Positions 31,904 to 44,461 are shown, numbered from the stretch's first letter. The stretch: 64,000 bases of DNA from Spirochaetaceae bacterium (GCA_020632655.1 JACKFD010000007.1:124001-188000), one strand, 5' to 3'. The notes: a model not told the origin generated them from the sequence alone. Made by a program: numbers and translations.

Positions 31904-33173
31904 CCCGTCGACGCACGCAGGCGAGCGGATCTTCCGGCTGCCGGACCTCGGCGAGGGGCTGCAGGAGGCGGAGCTGCTCGACTGGCTCGTCGAGGTCGGC
32001 GCGAGGGTCCACGCAGGCGAGCCGCTCGCGCGCGTCGAGACGGACAAGGCCCAGGTCGACGTCGCATCGCCCTGGTCGGGTCGCGTCGGCCGGCGCCTTG
32101 CCGAAGTCGGCGATCGCGTGCGCGTCGGCGCGCCCTTCGTCGCCTTCGACGAGGTCGAGATCGAGGTCGCGGACGGAACGGCGTCGACATCCACAGCGGA
32201 CGAGGCCGACTTTGCGAGCGAACGAGGCGCCGACGCGGGCACGGTCGTCGGTGTGCTGCCGGGCTCCCTGCCCCTCGCCGCGGAGCGGGCGGATCGCGGT
32301 CCTTCCTCCGGAGTCGGGCCGGGGGCTGCGTCGCGGCCACCCTCCGCGGCCTCCGCCTTGCGCGCCGTGCCGGCCGCGCGCGCCCGGGCCCGCGAGCTCG
32401 GCGTCGAGCTCGCGAGCGTCCGCGGCACCGGACCCGAAGGCGTGATCACGCGCGCCGACGTCGAACGGGCAAATGGGCGAGTCGGCCTGGCGGGGGCGGG
32501 ACGCATCGCGTCGGTGCCCGTCCGTCCGGCATTGCCCGGCGCCGAGCCGCTGCGCGGTGTGCGCCTCGCGATGGCGCGGCGGATGGCTCGATCCGGCGCG
32601 GAGGTCGTCCCGGCGAGCGTCCTCGACGAGGTCGACGTCGAGGCGTGGTGGCGCGAGGGCGTCGACGTGGCGGCCCGACTGGTGCGGGCGATCGGCGTCG
32701 CCTGTCGGGCCGAGCCAGCGTTGAACGCCTGGCTCGACGGGGCGCGCGAGGCGCGCGTCCTGCACGAATGCGTCGACCTCGGGATCGCGATGGAGACCGA
32801 CGAAGGACTCTTCGCCCCGGTCGTGCGCGACATCGGACGCGCCCCCGCATCCCGGATCCGCGCCGACATCGACCGGCTGGCCCGCGCCGCCCGTGCGCGC
32901 ACCCTCGAGCCCGACGACCTGCGCGGCGCGACGATCACGCTCTCGAATTTCGGCACCTTCGGCGGACGCCACGCGACCCTCGTCATCGTCCCGCCCCAGG
33001 TCGCGATCGTCGGCACCGGCCGCATCGAGCCCCGAGTCGTCGCCCACGACGGCCGCGCCCTCGTCCGAGCGACCCTGCCGCTCTCGCTCGGCTTCGACCA
33101 TCGCGCCGTGACCGGCGCCGAGGCCACGCGCTTCCTCGCGGCACTCCGCGCGGATCTGGCGCGGACGGACTGA
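31896..33173 (+). CDS. bkdB: Dihydrolipoamide acyltransferase (E2)
   Basis: A 425-residue E2. Residues 11-88 are one lipoyl domain with the modified Lys51 in ETDKAQV; a Ser/Ala/Gly linker follows; AARARARELGVELASVRGTG then GVITRADV is the E3-binding domain (about 158-190); the catalytic domain fills 215-425. The active-site motif reads FDHRAVTGAEA: His is kept but the usual Asp of HRxxDG is Thr. It moves the acyl group from lipoyl-lysine to CoA. No E3 (lipoamide dehydrogenase) gene is in the window. Third gene of the operon. Confidence 0.88.
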   Translation: MSDPSTHAGERIFRLPDLGEGLQEAELLDWLVEVGARVHAGEPLARVETDKAQVDVASPWSGRVGRRLAEVGDRVRVGAPFVAFDEVEIEVADGTASTSTADEADFASERGADAGTVVGVLPGSLPLAAERADRGPSSGVGPGAASRPPSAASALRAVPAARARARELGVELASVRGTGPEGVITRADVERANGRVGLAGAGRIASVPVRPALPGAEPLRGVRLAMARRMARSGAEVVPASVLDEVDVEAWWREGVDVAARLVRAIGVACRAEPALNAWLDGAREARVLHECVDLGIAMETDEGLFAPVVRDIGRAPASRIRADIDRLARAARARTLEPDDLRGATITLSNFGTFGGRHATLVIVPPQVAIVGTGRIEPRVVAHDGRALVRATLPLSLGFDHRAVTGAEATRFLAALRADLARTD

Positions 33174-33240
33174 CCGAGACCCGCTCACGCTCGAGACGGA
33201 TGGATGCGTCGCGAGCGCAGGGAAGAGGAGGAACGGAGCG

Positions 33241-34350
33241 ATGACGGACCCGTGGCAGTGGGCCGACGAGATCGGACCGGAGAAGGTCGTGCACCTGCAC
33301 GACGCGGCGGCGGGGCTGCGCGCCGTCGTGGCGATCGACAACACGGCCGCAGGGCCGTCGATCGGCGGGGTGCGCATGGCGAAGGACGTGAGCGCCGAGG
33401 AGGCGTTCCGGCTCGCCCGCGCGATGACCTTCAAGAACGCGGCGGCGGGGCTGCCCCATGGCGGCGGCAAGTCGGTCGTCGTCGGCGATCCACACATGTC
33501 GGACGCCGAGAAGGAGACCCTGATCCGCGCCTTCGCCCAGGCGATCCGCGACCTCACGGGCTACATCCCCGGCCCCGACATGGGCACGGACGAGCGCTGC
33601 ATGGCGTGGATCCGCGACGAGATCGGCCGCGCGGTCGGTCTGCCGCCGGAGCTCGGCGGCATCCCGCTCGACGAGATCGGCGCGACCGGGCTCGGGCTCG
33701 CCGTATCGGCCGACGTCGCGAGCCGGCGGCTCGATCTGCCGCTCGCCGGCGCCCGCGTGGCGATCCAGGGCTACGGCAACGTCGGCCGCCACGCGGCCCG
33801 CTTCCTCGCGGCGCGCGGCGCCGTCGTCGTCGCGGTCTCCGACTCGGGCGGCGTGGCGATCGATGCCGGCGGCCTAGCACTCGACTCGCTCGACGTCCTG
33901 AAGCGCGAGGGCCGCAGCGTCGCCGACCTGCCGGGCTGCGGGTCGACCTCCTCCGAGGCGATCCTCGACGTGGCCTGCGAGATCTGGATCCCCGCCGCGC
34001 GGCCCGACGTCGTGACCGAGGAGAACGTGGACCGCCTCGACACCCGCCTCGTGTTGCAGGGCGCGAACATCCCCTTCACGCCCGAGGCCGAGCGCATCCT
34101 GCACACGCGCGGCGTGCTCGTCGTGCCGGACTTCATCGCGAATGCCGGCGGCGTGATCTGCGCCTCGGTCGAGTACCACGGCGGAGACGAAAGACAGGCC
34201 CTGCAGACGATCGAGACGAAGATCGCCGCGAACGTCGAGGCCGTGCTCGAGAAGGCCCAGGCGAGCGGGCAGATGCCGCGGGCGGCCGCCGTGGCGCTCG
34301 CGCGCGAGCGGGTGCGGAAGGCAGCGGCGACGAGGCGCTGGCATGCCTAG
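33241..34350 (+). CDS. Leucine/valine/phenylalanine dehydrogenase family enzyme
   Basis: A 369-residue Glu/Leu/Phe/Val dehydrogenase. The catalytic pattern MTFKNAAAGLPHGGGKSVV holds Lys65 and Lys77, corresponding to the substrate and catalytic lysines of leucine dehydrogenase; PDMGTDERCMAWI follows; the NAD fold is VAIQGYGNVGRHAARFLA; ANIPFTPEAERILHTRGVLVVPDFIANAGGV (split by eye into two blocks) is near the C-terminus. It would deaminate leucine or valine to the 2-oxoacid with NAD+, feeding the dehydrogenase complex encoded 67 bp upstream. GAGGAGGAACGGAGCG precedes the ATG. Phenylalanine specificity cannot be excluded. Confidence 0.87.
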   Translation: MTDPWQWADEIGPEKVVHLHDAAAGLRAVVAIDNTAAGPSIGGVRMAKDVSAEEAFRLARAMTFKNAAAGLPHGGGKSVVVGDPHMSDAEKETLIRAFAQAIRDLTGYIPGPDMGTDERCMAWIRDEIGRAVGLPPELGGIPLDEIGATGLGLAVSADVASRRLDLPLAGARVAIQGYGNVGRHAARFLAARGAVVVAVSDSGGVAIDAGGLALDSLDVLKREGRSVADLPGCGSTSSEAILDVACEIWIPAARPDVVTEENVDRLDTRLVLQGANIPFTPEAERILHTRGVLVVPDFIANAGGVICASVEYHGGDERQALQTIETKIAANVEAVLEKAQASGQMPRAAAVALARERVRKAAATRRWHA

Positions 34351-34442
34351 CATGGGGCCTGCCGTCGACGCCGCCGGGCGCGGGAGACGATCCGGGGTGG
34401 CGCGGGCGACCGATGCCCCGATGGATGGCAGGAGGAATCCGA

Positions 34443-36578
34443 TTGTCGGCCCGTGATCTCGACCGGCTCTTCCGCCCCGGCTCCGTCGCCCTCGTCGGTG
34501 CGAGCCGGCGGGCGGGCTCGATCGGCGCCGTGATCGCCCGCAACCTGCTCCAGGCGGGCTTCACCGGACCGATCCTCCCGGTCCATCCGACCAACCGCTC
34601 GGTCGCGGGCGTGCTCGCCTACCCCGACGTGAAGAGCCTGCCGATCGCGCCGGATCTCGCCGTGATCGCGACGCCGCCGGCGACGGTCCCCGGGCTGATC
34701 GCCGACCTCGGCGCTCTCGGCGCGCGGGCGGTGGTCGTGATCACGGCCGGCTTCGGCGAGGGACAGGACGCGCGGGGGCGGGCGCTCGCGGACGCGATGC
34801 TCGAGGCCGCGCGTCCCCATGGCCTGCGGATCGTCGGACCCAACACCCTCGGCGTCCTCGCCCCCGGCTCCGGACTGAATGCGAGCTTCGCGCATCTCTC
34901 CCCGGCCTCGGGGCGGATCGGATTCGCGACCCAGTCCGGCGCGATCGTGACGAGCGTGATCGACTGGGCGAAGCCCCGCGGTATCGGCTTCTCCCATCTC
35001 GTCTCCCTCGGCGGGATGCTCGACGTCGACTACGCCGACATGCTCGAGTACCTGAGCGAGGATCCCCAGACCGAGTCGATCCTGTTGCACATCGAAGGCG
35101 TGAAGCACGCCGATCGCTTCCTCGCCGCCGCCCTCGCGGCCACCCGCCGCAAGCCCGTGCTGGTCGTGAAGTCGGGTCGACACCCGGCCAGCGCAAAGGC
35201 CGCCGCCTCCCATACCGGCGCGCTCGCCGGCTCCGACGCGGTCTACGACGCGGCCTTCCGCCGCGCGGGCATGTTGCGCGTCGACAACCTCGAGGAGCTC
35301 TTCGCAGCCGTCGAGACGCTGGCCGATCTCGCGCCGCCGCGCGGACGACGCCTCGGCATCCTGTCGAATGGCGGCGGCATCGGCGTCCTCGCGACCGACG
35401 AGCTGCTCCGCCTGGGCGGCACCCTCGCCGAGCTCTCGGAGCCCACGCTCGCGGCCCTGGACGCCGTCCTCCCGGCCACCTGGTCGCGCCGCAACCCGAT
35501 CGACATCATCGGTGATGCGCCGCCCGAACGGACGCGAAACGCCGTGCGCGTGCTGCTCGAGCACGATCACGAGCTCGACGCGCTGCTCGTGCTGAACTGC
35601 CCGACCGCCGTCGCAACGCCCGAGGACTGCGCGCGGGCGTTGATCGAAGGCGTGCGCGCGAGCGGCTCGTCGTTGCCGATCCTCACGAGCTGGGTCGGGG
35701 AGGAGACGGCGGCGCGCGGGAGACAGGTCCTGAACGACGCGCAGATCGCGACCTACGACACGCCGACCCAGGCGATCCAGGCCTTCATGCGCCTCGTCGA
35801 CTACCGCGAGCGGCGCTCGATCGCACACGAGACCCAGCCCGATGCAAGCGACGACTTCGAGCCGGACGCGCAGCGAGCCCGGGAGATCGTCGCGCGGCGC
35901 CTCGCGACGGACGACGCGGGCTGGCTCTCGGAGGCGGACGCCAGCCTCGTCCTCGCGGCATACGGCATCGACGTCGTCCCCACGACGATCGCGGACTCGC
36001 CCGAAGCCGCGGGCCGCGTCGCCGAAGGCTTCGAGGGGCCCGCCGTGCTCAAGATCGCGTCCCCCGACATCGTCCACAAATCCGACGTCGGCGGCGTGCG
36101 CCTCGGCCTCGAGAGCCCGGAGGCGGTCGTGCGGGCGGCGCAGGAGATGACGGAGCGACTTCGACAGCACGACCCGCAGGCCCGGATCGCGGGCTTCGCC
36201 GTGCAGCCGATGATTCGACGGCGCCACGCCTTCGAGCTGATCGTCGGCGCCCACGTCGACGCACAGTTCGGACCCGTGCTGCTCTTCGGCCAGGGCGGCA
36301 CCGCCGTCGAGCTGATCGACGACACGAGCCTCGAGCTCCCGCCCCTCTCCCACAAGCTCGCGATGGAGCTGATCGCGCGCACCCGCATCCATCGCCAGCT
36401 TCGCGGCTACCGCGACCGCGCACCCGCGAACCTCGACGCGATCGCGCGCACCCTCGTCCGGCTCGGCCGACTCGTCCTCGAGCGGCCGGAGATCGAGAGC
36501 CTCGACATCAATCCGCTGCTCGCGGATCCCGAAGGCGTCGTCGCCCTCGACGCACGCATCTTCGTGCGACGTCGTTAG
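34443..36578 (+). CDS. ADP-forming acyl-CoA synthetase, fused alpha-beta
   Basis: A 711-residue enzyme that turns acyl-CoA, ADP and phosphate into acid, CoA and ATP. Residues 1-130 are the CoA-binding domain (FRPGSVALVGASRRAGSIG), followed by the flavodoxin-like ligase domains with the phosphohistidine His257 in SHTGALAGSD. From about 480 comes the beta part with an ATP-grasp fold (IVHKSDVGGVRLGL, His545) ending in SLDINPLL. No GNAT domain is attached, unlike Pat-type proteins. Start TTG at 34443 is chosen because AGGAGG stands 7 bp ahead; ATGs at 34413 and 34425 lack this. It follows the amino-acid dehydrogenase, so branched acyl-CoA is a likely substrate. Confidence 0.87.
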   Translation: MSARDLDRLFRPGSVALVGASRRAGSIGAVIARNLLQAGFTGPILPVHPTNRSVAGVLAYPDVKSLPIAPDLAVIATPPATVPGLIADLGALGARAVVVITAGFGEGQDARGRALADAMLEAARPHGLRIVGPNTLGVLAPGSGLNASFAHLSPASGRIGFATQSGAIVTSVIDWAKPRGIGFSHLVSLGGMLDVDYADMLEYLSEDPQTESILLHIEGVKHADRFLAAALAATRRKPVLVVKSGRHPASAKAAASHTGALAGSDAVYDAAFRRAGMLRVDNLEELFAAVETLADLAPPRGRRLGILSNGGGIGVLATDELLRLGGTLAELSEPTLAALDAVLPATWSRRNPIDIIGDAPPERTRNAVRVLLEHDHELDALLVLNCPTAVATPEDCARALIEGVRASGSSLPILTSWVGEETAARGRQVLNDAQIATYDTPTQAIQAFMRLVDYRERRSIAHETQPDASDDFEPDAQRAREIVARRLATDDAGWLSEADASLVLAAYGIDVVPTTIADSPEAAGRVAEGFEGPAVLKIASPDIVHKSDVGGVRLGLESPEAVVRAAQEMTERLRQHDPQARIAGFAVQPMIRRRHAFELIVGAHVDAQFGPVLLFGQGGTAVELIDDTSLELPPLSHKLAMELIARTRIHRQLRGYRDRAPANLDAIARTLVRLGRLVLERPEIESLDINPLLADPEGVVALDARIFVRRR

Positions 36579-36616
36579 GCGACCCCACGGAGCGCCATCG
36601 GATCGCGAGCGGCATC

Positions 36617-36632
36617 CGGCCGCGGGCGGCCG
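36617..36632. terminator. Possible bidirectional terminator hairpin
   Basis: CGGCCG, loop CGGG, CGGCCG lies between the convergent acyl-CoA synthetase and diguanylate cyclase genes and touches the stop of the latter. There is no T-run on either side. Confidence 0.3.
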
Positions 36633-37760
36633 TCAGAAGAGCTCGACCGCGCCCTCGAAGCCCGCGCGCTCGGTATCCGGGAGCTCGTCGCTCGAGACGA
36701 TCCGATTGCGGCCGGAGGCCTTCGCGCGGTAGAGGGCGCGATCCGCGAGGTCGACGATCCGGTCCGGGGGGGCGCCCTTTGCGACCTCCGTGAAGCCGAT
36801 GCTGACGGTCAGGCGCGCGATGCGCGGGAAGTCGTGCTCCTCGACGCGGACGCGCAGGCGCTCGAGGGCGAGCCGCGCGCCGGATTCGGGAACGCCGCGC
36901 AGGATCACGACGAACTCTTCGCCGCCGAAGCGGAAGAGCAGGTCGGAGTAGCGGAACTCGCGCTTCATGAGCTGCGCGAGGAGCAGGAGCACCTCGTCGC
37001 CGACGAGATGTCCGTGCACGTCGTTGACCTGCTTGAAGTGGTCGACGTCGAGGACCGCGAGCCAGGCCGACCCGACGAGCCGAGCAGACCCGCCCTCGGC
37101 GTCGCGCTCGAGCTGGAAGAAGCGCTCGTCGAAGGCGTGGCGGTTCAGCAGACCCGTCAGGCGATCCCGCTCCATCGCGTCGATCAGGCTCAGCTGGTTG
37201 CGGTAGAGCGCGAGCAGCCGCCGGCGGAAGGCCTGCTCGGCCTCGGCGGGCGTGGCGTGGCAATCGAGCACGACGATGCGCGGCGGCCCCCCGGAGCAGA
37301 AGACCGGGGAGACGACGCGATGGCCCCGGGCGTCCTCGACCACGCGCTCGGCGCGCGCGACGAGGGCCTCGGACACGCCGCGCAGATCCGGCAGTCCGGG
37401 GCTCGGCGCGCAACGGGAAGGCAGACGCCGGAGCACGGGCGCCTCCTCGCCTCCGACCTCCGCCCGGTCGACGGTGCCGTAGGCCTCGAAGATCGAGGTC
37501 GCATGGGTCGAAGGCAGCTCGGCGAGCAGCTCGATCAGGCGCTCGCCCAACGCCTCGCAGTCCCGCGCGCCGGTCAGATGCAGAAGCGGATCGACGTCCT
37601 CGCGTCCGTCCGCCCCGGCCGGGCCGGACGCGGTCGAGACGTGACCGCAGACCTCGCAGGACCCATCGGCCGGGGGCGGCGAGATCGGGCTCCCGGATCG
37701 CTCGGCAGGCGGCGGCGAGATCGGGCTCCCGGATCGCTCGGCAGGCGGCGGCGTCGACAT
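36633..37760 (-). CDS. GGDEF-domain diguanylate cyclase
   Basis: A 375-residue protein. Residues 1-32 are a Pro/Ser-rich leader made of a 12-residue repeat; CEVC (35-38) could bind metal. Residues 55-185 form an unrecognised sensor-like region. The GGDEF domain covers 200-365: RLTGLLNRHAFDERF, LDVDHFKQVNDVHGHLVGDEVL, the active motif GGEEF (279-283) and, five residues before it, RYSD (270-273), the I-site for product inhibition. It should make cyclic di-GMP from GTP in the cytoplasm. No membrane segment. The ATG lies inside the third, degenerate copy of the DNA repeat, and the repeat continues upstream of it. Confidence 0.88.
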   Translation of the reverse strand: MSTPPPAERSGSPISPPPAERSGSPISPPPADGSCEVCGHVSTASGPAGADGREDVDPLLHLTGARDCEALGERLIELLAELPSTHATSIFEAYGTVDRAEVGGEEAPVLRRLPSRCAPSPGLPDLRGVSEALVARAERVVEDARGHRVVSPVFCSGGPPRIVVLDCHATPAEAEQAFRRRLLALYRNQLSLIDAMERDRLTGLLNRHAFDERFFQLERDAEGGSARLVGSAWLAVLDVDHFKQVNDVHGHLVGDEVLLLLAQLMKREFRYSDLLFRFGGEEFVVILRGVPESGARLALERLRVRVEEHDFPRIARLTVSIGFTEVAKGAPPDRIVDLADRALYRAKASGRNRIVSSDELPDTERAGFEGAVELF

Positions 37761-37777
37761 CGGACTCCCGGATCGCT
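37675..37777. repeat. 36-bp tandem repeat at the 5' end of the diguanylate cyclase gene
   Basis: Two identical 36-bp units (37675-37710 and 37711-37746) are followed by a diverged partial unit to 37777. In the minus-strand frame each unit adds 12 residues with the core SGSPISPPPAER. The start codon lies within the partial unit, so copy number alters only the disordered leader. Confidence 0.85.
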
Positions 37778-37939
37778 TGCGGGCCGGTCGGACCGGCCAT
37801 CGACCCCCGGCATCGCCTCCCGGCTCTGATCGGCCGGCTCCCGGCGCGGGGACATCGGCGCTTCACCCCAGACCCGACGGGGTGCGGCCGGACGGGCCGC
37901 GGGCCGATGAGCCAGCCGAACCCCGGGCGGTCAAAGCTA

Positions 37940-37957
37940 TATCTGGATATCCAGATA
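37940..37957. promoter_or_regulatory. Perfect palindromic operator upstream of metH
   Basis: TATCTGGATATCCAGATA is a perfect 18-bp palindrome in an AT-rich patch 46 bp before the metH ATG. A direct partial repeat, CAGATGATA, follows it. Size and position suit a repressor of methionine or SAM-cycle genes, such as an ArsR-family SahR-like protein; the regulator is not in the window and its identity is inferred. Confidence 0.6.
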
Positions 37958-38003
37958 GACAGATGATACGTTCCGCCGCCCGTCCGGAACCCGGAGCCCG
38001 CCC

Positions 38004-41708
<3,705 letters not shown>

Positions 41709-41709
41709 C

Positions 41710-41736
41710 GCCTCCCGTCCGCGCGCGGACCGAGGC
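41710..41736. terminator. Strong hairpin after metH
   Basis: GCCTC and GAGGC enclose the 14-bp palindrome GTCCGCGCGCGGAC, just past the metH stop. No T-run follows. It could end the metH transcript or protect it; the next gene starts 20 bp further on. Confidence 0.35.
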
Positions 41737-41755
41737 GCTCGAAGGAGACGCCTCG

Positions 41756-42625
41756 ATGCCGCGAACGGATCTGCGAACGGCCCCGCCCGCCCTTTTCCTG
41801 CTTCTCGTCGGCCCGGCGATCGCGCTGCTCCTCGGCGCCTGCGAGCATGGCGCGAAGGCGCCCGCGGCACGCGAGGACGCGCGCATGGCCGCCGCGATCG
41901 AAGCCGCGATGAACGGCCCGCATCGCAGTCCCGGGAACATCGCGCGCAACGCCGAGCGCCACCCGGTCGAGACGCTCCTCTTCTTCGGCCTCGAGCCCGA
42001 CATGACCGTGATCGAGGCGAGCCCCGGCGGTCTCTGGTACACGGAGATCCTCGCGCCTGTGCTGAGCGAGCGCGGCCACTACATCGCCGCCGCCTGGGAT
42101 CCCGAGCTGCCCGACTCGCCCGAATACCAGACCCGCGCCTACGAAGGCATGCTCACGCGCTTCCGCGAGGAGCCCGAGGTCTTCGGCGGCGCGGGCGTCG
42201 TCAAGCTCGCGCCCCCCGCCTCGATCGATCTCGGGCCCTCGGGCTACGCCGACATGATCCTCACCTTCCGCAACACCCATGGCTGGCTGCGCGACGGCTC
42301 CGCCGATCGCGTCTACGCCGCCTTCTTCGACGCGCTCAAGCCCGGCGGCATCCTCGGTGTCGTGCAGCATCGCAAGGGCCCGAAGACCCAGGACGGCTTC
42401 AGCGGCTACGTCGACGAGGACGAGCTCATCGCCCTCGCGACTCGCGCGGGCTTCGTGCTCGAGGCGCGCTCGGAGATCAACGCGAACCCGCGCGACACGG
42501 CAGATCATGCAGGTGGCGTCTGGACCCTGCCGCCGTCGTTCCGGCTCGGCGACCAGGACCGCGAGAAGTACGCAGCGATCGGCGAGAGCGATCGCATGAC
42601 GCTGCGCTTCCGCAAGCCTCGCTAG
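41756..42625 (+). CDS. Lipoprotein with a class I methyltransferase fold (COG4798-like)
   Basis: A 289-residue protein with a clear lipoprotein signal: hydrophobic residues 12-27 and Cys29 in LLGAC. The mature part resembles predicted methyltransferases of the COG4798 type: RHPVETLLFFGLEPDMTVIEASPGGLWYTEIL (SAM-site region, PGG in place of GxG), YADMILTFRNTHGW, and ALKPGGILGVVQHR. SAM is not expected in the periplasm, so a non-methylating role or an unusual location is likely. GAAGGAGA is 6 bp ahead of the ATG. It could be read through from metH 47 bp upstream despite the hairpin between them. Confidence 0.78.
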   Translation: MPRTDLRTAPPALFLLLVGPAIALLLGACEHGAKAPAAREDARMAAAIEAAMNGPHRSPGNIARNAERHPVETLLFFGLEPDMTVIEASPGGLWYTEILAPVLSERGHYIAAAWDPELPDSPEYQTRAYEGMLTRFREEPEVFGGAGVVKLAPPASIDLGPSGYADMILTFRNTHGWLRDGSADRVYAAFFDALKPGGILGVVQHRKGPKTQDGFSGYVDEDELIALATRAGFVLEARSEINANPRDTADHAGGVWTLPPSFRLGDQDREKYAAIGESDRMTLRFRKPR

Positions 42626-42862
42626 GCGGTGGGGGCTCGGCGACGGCCGCGCGCCCGCACCCCATCCTCGTGAAGGCGATGCGTCGCGGCCGGCGCAGGT
42701 CCGCGCGGGCGCACCAGAGGGTGCGTTGCCGCCTCGCTGCGCATGCCGGACGCGCCGCCGCGGGACTCGCCGCCCACCCCTCGGACGCGGTAGCGTCCAG
42801 CCCCCGGCGTCGCCGATCCGTCGACGCCCGCCCCTCGATCCGCCCCACACGGAGAACCCCCC

Positions 42863-44461
42863 ATGCTCGATTCCGCCGCCGTCGCCGCCTTCCAGTTCGC
42901 CGGACAGGACATCCCCTGGCTCGTCGACCATTGGGCGACCCACAAGCCCGACCACCCCGTGCTGATCTGGGAGCCGAAGGACGGGCGCAGCCGGCGATGG
43001 ACGTACTCGGAGTTCGCGAAGGAGACGAAGGCCTTCGCCGCCGGTCTCACGGCCCGGGGCGTCAAGAAGGGCGACAAGGTCCTGATCCACGCGGACAACT
43101 GTCCCGAGGCCGTGATCGCCTGGTACGCCTGCGCGCGGGTCGGCGCGGTCGGCGTCACGACGAATACCCGGAGCGCGGGACCCGAGATCGAGTACTTCGC
43201 CTCGCATACGGGCTGCGTCGGCGCGATCACGCAGCCTCAATACGCGAAGCTCGTCGCGGAGCACGCCAAGGGTCTCGGATGGATCGTCGTGACCGAGGAC
43301 AACTCGGGCGAGCAGGCGTCGGCCGACCAGCTCGACCACGGCCGCGAGCCCTTCGAAGCGCTGCGCGGGGATGCCGCGAAATGGACCGGGCGCCCGGCGG
43401 ATCCGATGGCGCCGATCGGCATCATGTTCACCTCGGGCACGACCTCGCGCCCGAAGGCCGTCGTCCATACCCACGCAAACGCGCTCTGGTCGAGCCGCAT
43501 GGGCCCGATCAACATCGACATGACGACGGACGACACCTACCTCGTCTACCTGCCCTTCTTCCACGTGAACGCCCAGAGCTGGTCGATCTGGACGACCCTG
43601 GGCGTCGGCGGGACGATCGTGCTGCAGCCGAAGTTCTCGGCGAGTCGCTTCTGGGAGGTCGTGCTCGCCCACGACGTGACCCACATCTCGCTCATCCCCT
43701 TCGTCTTCAAGGCGATCGCGGGACAGCCGATCCCCGCGCACAAGCTCAAGGTCGGCATCTTCGGGCTGATTTCGCCGGACCTCGAGAAGTGGCTGGGGAT
43801 CCGGGTGCTGGCGGCCTGGGGCATGACCGAGACCGTGATCCACGCGACGCGCAACGACTGGTTCCAGACCTACCCGACGGGCTCGATGGGCAAGCCGACG
43901 CCGGGCTACGAGTTCATGATCGTCGACCCGGACTCGGGCAAGCCCTGCCGCGAGGGCGAGATCGGCGAGCTCTGGGTACGCGGCTGCCGCGGCATCCAGC
44001 TCTTCCTCGAGTATTTCGACAATGAGGAGGCCATGGGGAAGGCCTTCACGCAGGACGGCTGGTTCAAGACCGGCGACCGCGTCGTGCTCGGGCAGGAGGG
44101 CAACTTCTTCTACAAGGATCGCGACAAGGACGCCCTCAAGGTCGGCGGCGAGAACGTCTCCGCCCGCGAGGTCGAGGACGTCTGCCGCACGGTCGGCGGC
44201 ATCGCCGACGTCGCCGTCGTCGGCCGCAAGCACCCCATGCTCGACCAGGTCGCCGTCGCCTTCGTGATCCGCACCCCGGACGAGAAGCGCTCCGAGGCCG
44301 AGCACGCCGAGGCGATCCTCGCGGCCTGCCGCGCGAAGCTCGCGGACTTCAAGGTGCCGCGGGCGGTCTGGTTCCGGGACGAGTTCCCGACGGCGACCCT
44401 CGAGAAGGTCGCGAAGAACCGGCTGCGCGAGCTCGCGGACGAGATGCCCGACCCGAGCTGA
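42863..44461 (+). CDS. AMP-dependent acyl-CoA synthetase
   Basis: A 532-residue adenylate-forming ligase. Motifs: GIMFTSGTTSRPKAVVHTH (P-loop), LPFFHVNAQSW, AAWGMTET (adenine site), GWFKTGDRV, the hinge KDRDKDALKVGGENVSAREVE (one block, read by eye) and the C-terminal catalytic Lys in LEKVAKNRL. It activates a carboxylic acid to acyl-AMP and then acyl-CoA. Similar ligases are numerous in catabolic genomes and the acid is unknown. GGAG stands 9 bp before the ATG; the 237 bp upstream carry no gene. It is convergent with the Rieske oxygenase gene. Confidence 0.9.
   Translation: MLDSAAVAAFQFAGQDIPWLVDHWATHKPDHPVLIWEPKDGRSRRWTYSEFAKETKAFAAGLTARGVKKGDKVLIHADNCPEAVIAWYACARVGAVGVTTNTRSAGPEIEYFASHTGCVGAITQPQYAKLVAEHAKGLGWIVVTEDNSGEQASADQLDHGREPFEALRGDAAKWTGRPADPMAPIGIMFTSGTTSRPKAVVHTHANALWSSRMGPINIDMTTDDTYLVYLPFFHVNAQSWSIWTTLGVGGTIVLQPKFSASRFWEVVLAHDVTHISLIPFVFKAIAGQPIPAHKLKVGIFGLISPDLEKWLGIRVLAAWGMTETVIHATRNDWFQTYPTGSMGKPTPGYEFMIVDPDSGKPCREGEIGELWVRGCRGIQLFLEYFDNEEAMGKAFTQDGWFKTGDRVVLGQEGNFFYKDRDKDALKVGGENVSAREVEDVCRTVGGIADVAVVGRKHPMLDQVAVAFVIRTPDEKRSEAEHAEAILAACRAKLADFKVPRAVWFRDEFPTATLEKVAKNRLRELADEMPDPS

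Noticed and set aside
34443..36578. A Pat-type protein acetyltransferase (ACD fused to GNAT)
   Set aside because: The chain ends at the ATP-grasp region; no GNAT domain is present.
37761..38003. A SAM or cobalamin riboswitch before metH
   Set aside because: No conserved riboswitch core was seen; the only clear signal is the short palindrome close to the start.
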